In this document: piece by piece, positions 26,369 to 34,657 of the stretch | Layout: the number at the start of each line of letters is the position of its first letter | Numbering within the stretch: the stretch's first letter is position 1 | Assembly: GCA_025934735.1 (NCBI GenBank) | Contig: JAICWP010000030.1 | Coordinates: forward strand, 1 to 48,166 | Direction of reading: 5' to 3' | DNA from: Terriglobales bacterium | Lineage (GTDB): Bacteria; Acidobacteriota; Terriglobia; Terriglobales; Acidobacteriaceae | DNA: 48,166 bases | Position numbers and translations under genes: made by a program | Notes under the pieces: model-generated | Databases searched by the model: none | The model's input: only the letters and a program-made list of their open reading frames with translations | Told to the model about the DNA's origin: nothing

Positions 26369-26650
26369 GTGAGCGAAACCAGCGAGCGGTCCCAAGTGAA
26401 TCCGGTTCAGCGTTGTGCCGGGCCCAACTGCGGCGTACTGCGGCACACGGGAGAGCAGTGGTGGCTGATGTGGCTGAGCTACCGTGACGAACGATTTCCT
26501 GTGCTTTCCATGTGTGCCTGGGAGGATCACGTCGCTCTGCAGGAGGGCGCCATGCCGGTTTGCGGCGAACTGTGCGCCCAGAAACTGCAATCGCAGTTCA
26601 TGGGCAATGTAATGCGCGAGCGGCGGCAGGCGCGGAGCCAGATCGCGTAA
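26369..26650 (+). CDS. Cysteine-rich small hypothetical protein
   Basis: A 93-residue protein with C16 and C21 (RCAGPNCGV), C48 in VLSMCAWEDH, and C63/C67 in PVCGELCAQK, plausibly binding a metal ion, as well as a WWLMWLSY aromatic patch. Start GTG 26369 is preceded by AGGAGG, which overlaps the stop codon of the upstream fusion gene, so translation is probably coupled. No family recognised. Confidence 0.65.
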   Translation: MSETSERSQVNPVQRCAGPNCGVLRHTGEQWWLMWLSYRDERFPVLSMCAWEDHVALQEGAMPVCGELCAQKLQSQFMGNVMRERRQARSQIA

Positions 26651-26672
26651 GTTGGCTGCGTGGGACGCGGTA

Positions 26673-26699
26673 TGCCCTTCGACAAGCTCAGGGCAGGCT
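26673..26699. repeat. Dispersed CCTTCGACAAGCTCAGG-type repeat
   Basis: TGCCCT and AGGGCA (26673-26678, 26690-26695) flank CGACAAGCTC, making an imperfect palindrome followed by GGCTT. I recognise this from experience as a short intergenic repeat found in many environmental bacterial genomes. It lies in the 130-bp gap before the next gene. Confidence 0.6.
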
Positions 26700-26780
26700 T
26701 TCGGGGCTGGAGCACCTCAGCATGACTCCACATCGAGAGTGCAGGGCGGCGCAAGGCTCACTTGCCGCGCTGGAGATCAG

Positions 26781-27743
26781 ATGAAACAGGTCCTGGTTTT
26801 TATCCTGCTGGCCACAAACGCTTGGGCGGCCGATCTGCAGAAGCAGCTCAACAAGATGGCGGCGCACTTCCACGGCAAAGTTGGCCTGTACGCCATCAAC
26901 ATGCAAACCGGCGAAACGGTTGCGCTGCACCCCGATCAGCCCGTGGCCACCGCTTCCGTGATCAAGCTCCCCATCATGGTAGAGACATTCGCCCAAGTGG
27001 CGGCAGGGAAGCGCAGCCTGCAGGACAAGCTGGTGCTGACCAAGGATAACCAGGTGCCGGGCTCCGGGATTTTGGCCCAGTTGCAGCCCGGCTTGCCATT
27101 GACCCTCTATGACACGGTGGTGCTCATGATGGACCTGAGCGACAACACCGCCACCAACATGATTATTGATGAGATCGGGATTGCCCCCGTCAACGCGCGC
27201 ATCACGTCCATGGGATTGAAGGATACCTACCTTTACAAGAAAGTATTCAAGCCGGCTGAGGGCATCATGCCGCCGGACCAGCAGAAATTTGGGCTGGGAA
27301 AGACCACGGCACGAGAGATGGCGGAAGTGATGGAAAGCATCGAGGGTTGCGCCGCCGGGGCCAAGCCGCCGTCACATGCGCCGGCCAACTGGAATGGCAT
27401 CAACGATCCCGGGCTGTGCCGGCAGATGATCGAGATCATGCGCAACCAGCAGTACCGCAACATGATTCCGCACTATCTGGAGACGATTGACACTTCGGAC
27501 CAAGGTTCCGCCATTGCCGATAAGATCGGCGACCTCGACGATGTGCGCAATGATGTAGCGCTGGTCTATAGCAAAGCTGGTCCAATCGTAATTTCCGCCT
27601 TCACTTATGACAACAAGGACCAGACCTGGATCGCGGAAAATGAGGCCGAACAGTTGATTGCGCACATGGCCAAGCTGATTGTGGACACCTGGTCTCCCGC
27701 CGGTCTGCAGCCACCGAAAGCGCCGCCCAGCGCGAAACCGTAA
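26781..27743 (+). CDS. Class A beta-lactamase-fold serine hydrolase, exported
   Basis: A 320-residue PF13354-type protein with a 17-residue signal peptide (MKQVLVFILLATNAWA). S59-VI-K62 and S120-D-N122 are spaced as S70/S130 of class A beta-lactamases. However, no E-x-x-L-N motif is seen where E166 should lie, and the usual K-T-G is KIG (ADKIGDLDD). Without the deacylating glutamate, drug resistance is unlikely; a peptidase, amidase or binding role on cell-wall peptides fits the neighbourhood better (inference). GGAGA lies 6 nt before the ATG. Confidence 0.85.
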   Translation: MKQVLVFILLATNAWAADLQKQLNKMAAHFHGKVGLYAINMQTGETVALHPDQPVATASVIKLPIMVETFAQVAAGKRSLQDKLVLTKDNQVPGSGILAQLQPGLPLTLYDTVVLMMDLSDNTATNMIIDEIGIAPVNARITSMGLKDTYLYKKVFKPAEGIMPPDQQKFGLGKTTAREMAEVMESIEGCAAGAKPPSHAPANWNGINDPGLCRQMIEIMRNQQYRNMIPHYLETIDTSDQGSAIADKIGDLDDVRNDVALVYSKAGPIVISAFTYDNKDQTWIAENEAEQLIAHMAKLIVDTWSPAGLQPPKAPPSAKP

Positions 27744-28051
27744 GCAAGACCTTAAGGCTGAGGACGCGGGGGTTATTGAGTAATTGTCTGATTGAGTAGT
27801 TGTGTAATCGGGTAATTGCAGACACGGTGCGGCACTGGTCGTGCGGAGCAGATGCAGGCCCTTCGAACTTCGCGGGTTGATTCGCGAGCCATCAACCGGT
27901 TCCGCTCTCATGAGTTTCTGTAGATTCGCTATCCTTACGACGCCCGTACGTCTTCTCTGTATCTCCGTGCCTCCGTGGTGAATCGGTTTTACACCGATAC
28001 TTCCTCTCTCCCGCCGGGTTCTATACTGGAAGCGTACGGGCGGAGGTATTT
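27744..28051. other. Intergenic region rich in dispersed repeats
   Basis: No gene is seen. At 27773-27818 a loosely repeated TTGAGTAATTG / TTGAGTAGTTG / GGGTAATTG tract occurs. At 27951-27983 a TCTGTATCTCCGTG / CCTCCGTGGTGAA tract resembles the one upstream of gpmI (10085-10110). CGGAGG at the right end is the ribosome-binding site for the next gene. Confidence 0.6.
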
Positions 28052-28756
28052 GTGCGTATCCTCACTTTTGTTTTGTTATGTGCCGCTCTGGGCCAGGCCA
28101 ACACCCAGGCTGCCTCCAGCGCTTCGCCATCCGACAACCCGAGCGCAAGCGCCGAGCAGCGTACCGGCAGCAAGTTGACGATTCCCGCCGGAACCAAGAT
28201 TCCGCTGTCATTGGTGCAGGCAATCTCGACCAAGAATGCGCGCCAGGGCGATCCGGTGTACGCGTCCACCAGCTTTCCCGTTGCGATTGGCGGGCGGTTG
28301 TTGGTTCCTGCCGGCACCTACGTGCAGGGTGTGATTGACCGTGTGCAGCGGCCCGGCCGGGTCAAAGGTAAGGCCGAAATCCTCATGCACTTCACCAGCC
28401 TGGTATTCCCCAACGGATACACGGTGGTAATGCCCGCTGGGGTAGAAAACGTTCCCGGAGCCGAGCATGAGAAAGTCAAAGGCCACGAAGGCGCCATACA
28501 GGGAGAAGGGAACAAAGGCGAAAAGGTGAAGACGGCCGCCGGCACGGCGGCCACCGGCGCGGTGATCGGGGCTGCCACAACCGGCAGCGGCAAAGGCGCG
28601 CTCATCGGCGGGGGGATTGGGGGCGCCGCCGGCCTGGCTATCGCCATGCTTAGCCGCGGACCCGATGTGCGCCTGCAGCCCGGCACCAGCATTGAGATGG
28701 TCATCCAGCGTCCGCTCGCACTCGATGCCGCTCGCGTCCACGCGCCCGCGGAATAG
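28052..28756 (+). CDS. Exported protein with glycine-zipper region, unknown
   Basis: A 234-residue protein: N-terminal signal peptide (RILTFVLLCAALGQANTQA), a low-complexity Ser/Ala stretch, a beta-rich domain starting KLTIPAGTKIPLSLVQAIST with a second PAGTYVQGVI strand pair, and a glycine-zipper segment near 170-200 (GAVIGAATTGSGKG; GGGIGGAAGLAIAM). The IPAGT repeats resemble the outer-membrane/TrbI-like barrel domains seen in acidobacterial exported proteins. Likely periplasmic or outer membrane. Start GTG 28052 with CGGAGG 6 nt upstream. Confidence 0.6.
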   Translation: MRILTFVLLCAALGQANTQAASSASPSDNPSASAEQRTGSKLTIPAGTKIPLSLVQAISTKNARQGDPVYASTSFPVAIGGRLLVPAGTYVQGVIDRVQRPGRVKGKAEILMHFTSLVFPNGYTVVMPAGVENVPGAEHEKVKGHEGAIQGEGNKGEKVKTAAGTAATGAVIGAATTGSGKGALIGGGIGGAAGLAIAMLSRGPDVRLQPGTSIEMVIQRPLALDAARVHAPAE

Positions 28757-28810
28757 AGACGAGTTTTAGTATCCTGTAATATCCGGTCGAGATGCCGGGA
28801 TATTTCTTCC

Positions 28811-29611
28811 ATGGCCATAAGAACTGTTTTTCTGATGAAAGAGGACTGCGCCCGAGGCGAGCGCCAGGGCTGGTATGAGTTTGTCCGGGACTATGCTCCG
28901 CTGGTTAGAACCCTTCTCCAACAGTATTTCCCCACGTTGTCGCCGGAGATGGATACACATGTCCGCTCCATATTCAAGCGCGCCCGGGCCAACCAGAACG
29001 AGTGGTTCCGTAACGTCAGCTTCGCCAACGAGCGCGAGTTCCTGATGGCGTTCCGCCAGCTGCTTTTCCAATACGGCCGCGAGACGGAGCGGGTTCCCGT
29101 GCCCCAGCTTTCCCTCGATCAGGTGCGGGAGATCGTGAAGGACCTGCCGGTCACGGAACGAGAGATGCTGTGGCTGTTCATCAAAGGGTACACCGCGCCG
29201 CAGATCGCGCGCATGATGCGCGACGCCGAGCACACCGCGGAACAGGTGAAGCGCATTGCCGATGAGCGGCTGAAACAGCTGTTGCCCGCGACTACGGCCG
29301 ACGCCTTCAGCATCTCCGCGCGGGTCTTGATGGAAGAGGCAGAAAAGTCCGTTTCCGAGCGGTGTGTTGCGCTCAAGACTTTTAACAACATCATCAATGG
29401 GCAGATTTCGTGGCGGGAGCGGGAATTGGCCGAGGAGCACATCCGTGACTGCTTCAACTGCCTGGACCGCTTTACCGGCTTTCAGGAAATGATCCGGCTA
29501 CGCCAGGACGCTCAGCCTTTGGCGGAAGCGGAAATCGAACCCATCCTGGAAAACCTCAGCCTTCCCGCCGCTAAGGGTAAGGGAGTGTTGGCCCGGCTGT
29601 TCGCGCGGTGA
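28811..29611 (+). CDS. Sigma-factor-like protein fused to ZAS-type zinc-binding segment
   Basis: A 266-residue cytoplasmic protein. The first half resembles region 2 of sigma-70 family factors in helix pattern (WYEFVRDYAPLVRTLLQQYF); residues about 100-155 form a helix-turn-helix like region 4 (LPVTEREMLWLFIKGYTAPQ; IARMMRDAEHTAEQVKRI). The C-terminal part contains EEHIRDCFNCLDRF, an H-x3-C-x2-C motif like ZAS anti-sigma domains. Fused sigma and ZAS elements would let one chain sense and respond, but DNA-binding competence is not proven. It follows the exported zipper protein by 54 bp on the same strand. Confidence 0.6.
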   Translation: MAIRTVFLMKEDCARGERQGWYEFVRDYAPLVRTLLQQYFPTLSPEMDTHVRSIFKRARANQNEWFRNVSFANEREFLMAFRQLLFQYGRETERVPVPQLSLDQVREIVKDLPVTEREMLWLFIKGYTAPQIARMMRDAEHTAEQVKRIADERLKQLLPATTADAFSISARVLMEEAEKSVSERCVALKTFNNIINGQISWRERELAEEHIRDCFNCLDRFTGFQEMIRLRQDAQPLAEAEIEPILENLSLPAAKGKGVLARLFAR

Positions 29612-29636
29612 ACCTGGAGTTAACGACTTACGACCT

Positions 29637-31277
29637 TCAGACTCCCGACACGGTTGGTAGTACTTGCTCCTCCCAGGGCCAATCCTTGAATTCCTGCCGC
29701 AGCTTGCTTTTCAGCAGTTTTCCCGTGGAAGTGTGGGGGAGCTCGCCGACGAAGACAAAAGCGTCTGGCACCTGCCAACGGGCGAAGCGCTGCTCCAGGA
29801 AAGCGCGCAGTGCGCAGGCATCCACTTTCAGGCCATCTTTCAGAACCACCACGGCCAGCGGCCGCTCCTGCCATTTGGAGTGCGGAACCGCAATCACCGC
29901 CGCTTCCTTGATGGCTTCATGCGCCACCAGGGCGTTTTCCAGGTCCACCGAGCTGATCCACTCGCCGCCGGACTTGATCAGGTCCTTGACCCGGTCGGTG
30001 AGTTTTACGTAGCCTTCCGCATCAATCGTGGCCACGTCGCCGGTGCGCAGCCAGCCATCGGGCGTCCACTTATCGCTCTGGTCGAGGCGGTAATAGCTGT
30101 TCGCTACCCACGGCCCGCGGATCTGCAATTCGCCGGCGGTTTGGCCGTCCCAAGGCACTTCGACATCGTCACCGACCGAGCGCACCTCGATAAACGGCGA
30201 AGGCAGGCCCTGTTTGGCACGCAGGGCGTAACGCTCGTCTTCGGACCAACCGTGCATGTGCGGCTTAAGGTTGCAGGTGGTGGCCAGGGGACTGGTCTCC
30301 GTCATGCCCCAGGGTTGAATCACGCGCACACCTAGTTTGTCGAAGCGGCGGAACATGGATTCGGGCGCGGCCGAGCCTGCCACCACGACGCGCAGGCCCG
30401 GTGCCAGCGTCCAGCGGCCAGGATGGCAATCGAGCGCGTTCAGCACCGCCAGCCAAATGGTGGGCACTCCTCCGGTCAGGGTGACGCGCTCGTTCTGCAG
30501 CAGGTCAAGCAAGGCTTCGGGCTGCAGGTTGCGCCCGGGCAGAACCTGCTTGCAGCCGTTCATGGTGGCGGCGTAGGGAAATCCCCAGGCGTTGGCGTGG
30601 AACATGGACATGGCGGGCAAAACCGTGTCATAGCAGCTGATGCCCAGCTGATCCGGCAGAGAGATTGAGAACGAATGAAGCGCCAGGGCGCGATGGGAGT
30701 ACACCACGCCCTTGGGGCTACCGGTGGTGCCCGAGGTGTAGCACATGGCAGCGGCATCATTCTCGGCCAGCTCAGGGTATTCGGGCTCTCCGCCCGCCTC
30801 GGCGAGAAAGCTTTCGTAGGATTCGCAGCCCGGCGGCAGATGGCCGCTGCCGTGGTCAATCACGAAGATGCGCTCAAACTTGACGCTAGGACGAACCTGC
30901 TCGAACACGTCCAGCAGCACGTCATCCACAATCAGGAACCGGTCCTCGGCGTGGTTCACGATGTAGGCGATCTCGTCCGGGTGCAGGCGCAGGTTCAGGG
31001 TATGCACCACGGCTCCTACAGCGGGCACGCCGAAGTAGGCTTCCAGGTGCTGATGCTCGTTCCACATCAGGGTAGCCACGCGGTCGCCCCTGGCGATGTT
31101 CGCGCGCTGCAAGGCGGCCGAGAGCTGACGCGAGCGCCCGTACAGGTCGCGGTAGGTGTAGCGGTGCACGGAGCCGTCGGGACCTGCCGACACAATTTCC
31201 ACGTCGGGGAAGAGCTTGCCCGCCCGCTCCACCATGCAGGTGAGCAGCAGCGGGGATGACATTATGGTGGACTTCAT
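29637..31277 (-). CDS. Acyl-CoA synthetase, AMP-forming (AlkK/FadD family)
   Basis: Activates a carboxylic acid, probably a medium- or long-chain fatty acid, to its CoA thioester via an acyl-AMP. The 546 residues contain the phosphate-binding YTSGTTGSPKG motif, the QPWGMTETSP motif, DGWLRTGDVA, and the C-terminal LPHTSTGKLLKSKLR with catalytic lysine. The MSMFHANAWGFPYAA segment is typical of the AlkK-like branch. GGAGG lies 4 nt before the ATG. It is convergent with the sigma-like gene. Substrate cannot be fixed from sequence. Confidence 0.92.
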   Translation of the reverse strand: MKSTIMSSPLLLTCMVERAGKLFPDVEIVSAGPDGSVHRYTYRDLYGRSRQLSAALQRANIARGDRVATLMWNEHQHLEAYFGVPAVGAVVHTLNLRLHPDEIAYIVNHAEDRFLIVDDVLLDVFEQVRPSVKFERIFVIDHGSGHLPPGCESYESFLAEAGGEPEYPELAENDAAAMCYTSGTTGSPKGVVYSHRALALHSFSISLPDQLGISCYDTVLPAMSMFHANAWGFPYAATMNGCKQVLPGRNLQPEALLDLLQNERVTLTGGVPTIWLAVLNALDCHPGRWTLAPGLRVVVAGSAAPESMFRRFDKLGVRVIQPWGMTETSPLATTCNLKPHMHGWSEDERYALRAKQGLPSPFIEVRSVGDDVEVPWDGQTAGELQIRGPWVANSYYRLDQSDKWTPDGWLRTGDVATIDAEGYVKLTDRVKDLIKSGGEWISSVDLENALVAHEAIKEAAVIAVPHSKWQERPLAVVVLKDGLKVDACALRAFLEQRFARWQVPDAFVFVGELPHTSTGKLLKSKLRQEFKDWPWEEQVLPTVSGV

Positions 31278-31449
31278 GGAACCTCCACGAGCAAGAGTAC
31301 GGATAAGGCGAGCCTTTTTGCCGTCGGCGGCATGGGCAGAGCCAGCCGGAACGACAAATTGGGTGGGAATTATAGCCGTGGAATATGGCCGGCGCTATGG
31401 CAGAGTTGCAGTGCCAGAGCGCCGTCACGAAAGACTTGATTCGCAGAAC

Positions 31450-31872
31450 TTAGACTGCTTTGGTGGGCGCCTGCCTGCGCCGTTGCCACTCGGCGCTGGA
31501 AAAGATGCGAGGCGCGAGCTCGATCAGCCGCGGCAGCATCTCGAAGACAGAAACCGGGCCCCATTTTGTGCCCCGCCGGGTGCGGTGGCCGCGCCGGTTC
31601 AATTCTTCTGCAATTCGCCAGTACGGGCCTTCGTCAATCATCAACTCCAGCATGTCCACCAGGGCCGTCGTCTCCGCGGTGTTCTCATGCAGGGCGCCGC
31701 TGGCCACCTGCAAACCGAAGGGCACTTCCGCGGCGGCCGCAGCTTCCTCCTGTGTCACTTCACGCTCCCATTCCATGGCCACCAGAGTCCATCCCTGGTC
31801 CCGCAGGGTTTGGAGGGTCTCCGGCTCGACTGGCCCCGAGATTGGTTGGCGCATGCGCTGCATCTTGGGCAT
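31450..31872 (-). CDS. Small protein derived from a serine-recombinase domain
   Basis: A 140-residue protein. Its C-terminal half, PFGLQVASG...IAEELNRRGHRTRRGTKWGP then VSVFEMLPRL, resembles the recombinase domain (PF07508) of large serine recombinases, where a PFG.. motif and LN..G..T..G..W precede the DNA-binding end. The catalytic resolvase domain with its serine is absent. The N-terminal 60 residues are acidic and unlike a recombinase. It may be a domesticated DNA-binding remnant. GAGGTG lies 4 nt before the ATG. Nothing nearby suggests an active element. Confidence 0.65.
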   Translation of the reverse strand: MPKMQRMRQPISGPVEPETLQTLRDQGWTLVAMEWEREVTQEEAAAAAEVPFGLQVASGALHENTAETTALVDMLELMIDEGPYWRIAEELNRRGHRTRRGTKWGPVSVFEMLPRLIELAPRIFSSAEWQRRRQAPTKAV

Positions 31873-32035
31873 AGCACACCTCGTGTGAAGCAGCCTGGTT
31901 CGGAGCACGTCAATTTCCAGGGGGCAGGAACTAAGGTATTCGCTCTCAAGGACTTTACATTGACTATCCCGGAAGCGCATGAGCTCCGGTGTCCGTTCCT
32001 GGGACGAAGCGTGCGAATTCGAGCAGTAGGGCGGC

Positions 32036-33922
32036 CTACAGGTGTTGGACGATCTGATTGGCCAGCAGGGCCGAACCATAGGCCAGGGCCGCCATGTAGG
32101 AAAACTGCAGCAGCGGCCATTTCCAGCTGTTGGTTTCCCGGCGCACCACGGCCAAGGTGGAAGTGCACTGCAGGGCAAAAGCAAAGAAGAGCAGCAGAGC
32201 CACCGCCCCTCCGGGAGAGAGATCCGCATGCAGGGCGCCTTGCAGGGTCATGGCGTGGGTGCCCGGATCCATCCCATAGAGAGTGCCGAGCGTGCCTACG
32301 ATCACCTCGCGCGCGGCAATGGAAGTGAGCAGGCCGACGCCAATCTTCCAGTTAAAGCCCAGGGGAGCGATGACCGGCTCCATGGTTTGTCCGACGCGGG
32401 CCAGCACGCTTTTCTGCAGGCCAGCCTGCCCGGGATGAGCGGGCAGATTGATGAGCAGGGCTAAGCCCAGCGATACCGCCAGCACCACGGTTCCTACCCG
32501 CGAGACAAAGGCCCAGGAACGGTCCGCCAGGCGCAGGCCCAGCGAGCGCAGGGTCGGCCAGCGATAAGTGGGCAGTTCCATTACAAACGGGCTGCTGTGG
32601 GATTTGAGCACCGACGATTTCAACAGGCGAGCGGTGGCCACCGCGGCGAGAAATCCCACAATGTAGAGCCCGAGCATGGCGGCCGCACGCGTTCCCAGAA
32701 AGATGCCGGCCAGCGGCCGGTCGGGCACGAAGGCGGCAATGATCATTGTGTAAACCGGCAAACGTGCGGAGCAGGTCATCAGTGGCGCGATCAGGATGGT
32801 GGCCATGCGGTCGCGCTTGTTCTCAATAGTGCGCGTGGCCATAATGGCAGGCACGGCACAGGCATAAGCAGAGAGCAGAGGTATGAAGGCTTTCCCGTTC
32901 AGCCCCAGCTTGGCCATGCTGCGGTCGGTGATAACGGCCGCTCGCGCCAGGTAGCCGGAATCCTCGAGCACGCCGATCAGCAGGAACAAGAGAAGAATCT
33001 GCGGCAGGAAGACCAGGACCGAGGTCATTCCCTTCCAGGCGCCGTCCAGCAGCAGCGAGCGCACGATGCCGGCGGGAATGTGCGCCGCCAGCGGCTGTGC
33101 CGATGCCAGCAAAACATCCTGCAGCAGGTTGGAAAGGGGCTGTCCTAGGCGAAAGATCGCCTGAAACGCGCCGACAACAATGGCGAGAAAAATGGCAGGG
33201 CCGCAGTAGCGGTGCAGGAAGATGGCGTCCAGGCGCTGCGACCAGGCCGGAGGCAGGGGCCGGCGGTAGGCAGCGCGGATTGCCACGCGCGCTGCCCACT
33301 CGCGGCAGTGGCTTACATCCTGCAAGACCGGCAACTCGGCGGGCGCGGGCGGAGCGCCCACCGAATTCACAAAGTTCCGCACCGTGGACAAACCTTCTCC
33401 CCGGGCTGCGCTGATCAGGGCTACGGGCGTGCCCAGCTGCCCGGCCAGCGCCACCAGGTCCACATCGCCGTGCTGCTGGCGCAGAGAGTCCGCCATGTTG
33501 AGCAGAACCACGGTGGGCAGCCCCAGGGCGATGATCCTCGCCGCGAGCACCAGGTGGCGGTTCAGGTGAGTGGCGTCCAGGATGAGCGCAATGGCGTCAG
33601 GCTGAGCCGTACCCGGCATGCACCCGTGAAGCACGTCGGCGGCAACGCGCTCGTCTTCCGAGTGCGGAGACAGGCTGTGGATTCCCGGCAGGTCGAGCAC
33701 GGTAACGGTTTCGCCGTGGCCTCCGCGTAAGCGGCCGGCGCGCTGCTCCACGGTCACACCGGGGAAATTTGCCACCTTTTGCCTCATCCCGGTCAGATTA
33801 TTAAAGAGCGTGGACTTGCCACTGTTGGGCGGACCCACCAGGGCGAGCGTGCGAATCCCTTTGCGCGCAGTTTCGGACAAGCCGCACATTAGCTCCGGCG
33901 CGTCGGCGGTGAGAGTGGTCAT
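32036..33922 (-). CDS. feoB: Ferrous iron transporter FeoB
   Basis: GTP-dependent Fe(II) import across the inner membrane. The 628-residue protein has an N-terminal G domain with G1 GPPNSGKST, the FPGVTVEQR switch segment, G3 DLPGIHSL and NMAD G4, then Gate/Core membrane domains with about eight helices (such as VLVFLPQILLLFLLIGVLED and LLSAYACAVPAIMATR). Start ATG 33922 overlaps the feoA stop by 4 nt. It is shorter than the 770 residues of E. coli FeoB, mainly at the N-terminal linker, but complete in motifs. Confidence 0.96.
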   Translation of the reverse strand: MTTLTADAPELMCGLSETARKGIRTLALVGPPNSGKSTLFNNLTGMRQKVANFPGVTVEQRAGRLRGGHGETVTVLDLPGIHSLSPHSEDERVAADVLHGCMPGTAQPDAIALILDATHLNRHLVLAARIIALGLPTVVLLNMADSLRQQHGDVDLVALAGQLGTPVALISAARGEGLSTVRNFVNSVGAPPAPAELPVLQDVSHCREWAARVAIRAAYRRPLPPAWSQRLDAIFLHRYCGPAIFLAIVVGAFQAIFRLGQPLSNLLQDVLLASAQPLAAHIPAGIVRSLLLDGAWKGMTSVLVFLPQILLLFLLIGVLEDSGYLARAAVITDRSMAKLGLNGKAFIPLLSAYACAVPAIMATRTIENKRDRMATILIAPLMTCSARLPVYTMIIAAFVPDRPLAGIFLGTRAAAMLGLYIVGFLAAVATARLLKSSVLKSHSSPFVMELPTYRWPTLRSLGLRLADRSWAFVSRVGTVVLAVSLGLALLINLPAHPGQAGLQKSVLARVGQTMEPVIAPLGFNWKIGVGLLTSIAAREVIVGTLGTLYGMDPGTHAMTLQGALHADLSPGGAVALLLFFAFALQCTSTLAVVRRETNSWKWPLLQFSYMAALAYGSALLANQIVQHL

Positions 33923-34209
33923 GAGCAGGTCTCCGCGTCCGTCTCGATGCGCAAAATGGAAATGTGGCACGTGGTTTCGCGGCGCAGGGCGATTTCAGCT
34001 CCGTCCACGCGGTAGACCACGGGATCACCGCCCGGAGCGCGGCGCACCGCCAGCACTCGCGATCCGGCTACCAGGCCCAGGTCCATGAGGGGCTCGGCGG
34101 TGGCCGCAGGCAGGGTCAACTCGGAAATAAGGGCACTCTGCCCGGGAGCGAGGTCGGCAAGCTGGCGGGGAAGAAGGGAAGCGGGCGGCTTTTTGAAATT
34201 GAAAATCAT
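33919..34209 (-). CDS. feoA: Ferrous iron transport protein FeoA
   Basis: Small SH3-like partner required for FeoB activity. The chain of 96 residues has a basic N-terminal extension (MIFNFKKPPASLLPRQLAD) then the family pattern ALISELTLP...LMDLGLVAGSRVLAVRRA and PVVYRVDGAEIALRRE. ATG 34209 lies inside the Fur box; a TTG at 34215 would add two residues. No Shine-Dalgarno site is seen and the predicted transcript start lies only about 8 nt upstream, so translation may be near-leaderless. It is coupled to feoB by ATGA. Confidence 0.9.
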   Translation of the reverse strand: MIFNFKKPPASLLPRQLADLAPGQSALISELTLPAATAEPLMDLGLVAGSRVLAVRRAPGGDPVVYRVDGAEIALRRETTCHISILRIETDAETCS

Positions 34210-34214
34210 TTTCA
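34200..34214 (-). promoter_or_regulatory. Fur box over the feoA start codon
   Basis: TGAAAATCATTTTCA is a perfect 7-1-7 inverted repeat matching the core Fur consensus TGANAATNATTNTCA. It covers the feoA ATG and sits just downstream of the predicted transcript start, a position suited to iron-dependent repression. Confidence 0.8.
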
Positions 34215-34223
34215 ACTAGCACG

Positions 34224-34252
34224 ATTATGGGCCCACTGCCTCTCCCGGTCTA
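34224..34252 (-). promoter_or_regulatory. Predicted feoAB promoter
   Basis: On the minus strand TAGACC (34252-34247; 4 of 6 matches to TTGACA) and CATAAT (34229-34224; 5 of 6 matches to TATAAT) are separated by 17 nt, giving a start near 34217. The weak -35 fits a promoter needing the activator site upstream. Confidence 0.45.
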
Positions 34253-34271
34253 TCGCCGCCATCACGCTCGT

Positions 34272-34289
34272 TTGTGACGCAGCTCACAA
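34272..34289. promoter_or_regulatory. CRP/FNR-family operator upstream of feoAB
   Basis: TTGTGACGCAGCTCACAA is an inverted repeat containing TGTGA-N6-TCACA, the CRP-type consensus. Its centre is about 63 bp upstream of the predicted feoAB transcript start, close to the -61.5 position typical of class I activation. Confidence 0.6.
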
Positions 34290-34657
34290 CCGGGCCTGGC
34301 TCTATAGCCTGCCGAATCCGATGGAAACCGACCGCGCCCGCTTCTTGCTCGCGGCGTGCTGGTGGGCTCAGTGATTTATCTATTTTTCTACGGGATCGGA
34401 GATTCTGCCTGATGGTGGCTTGGGTTTTGGGCGGGAGCATGGAAAGTCGAGTTCTTCACCACACTGTTCGACAGGGACAGTATCCTGCCGTGCTCGGGGA
34501 CGCGAAGTGCAGAGGCGACTTGCTGCCTAACCGGACGAGGGAAAGGGAACACTCAGCAGGACCCGAGAACGCTTACTCTGCAAGGCTGAAACCGCCGCGA
34601 ATCGAATCGTTCCCGATTCGTCGAGGGACGCTGCTGGCCCGGTGTCTGCTGGATAGC
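34290..34657. other. Intergenic interval without a visible gene
   Basis: I see no supported gene, RNA or repeat here. Possible ORFs on both strands lack ribosome-binding sites and recognisable sequence. An imperfect palindrome CGAATCG-TTC-CCGATTCG (34606-34622) is the only structure noticed. Confidence 0.35.

Noticed and set aside
26781-27743. Antibiotic-resistance beta-lactamase
   Set aside because: The glutamate and KTG motifs needed for efficient class A hydrolysis are not seen.
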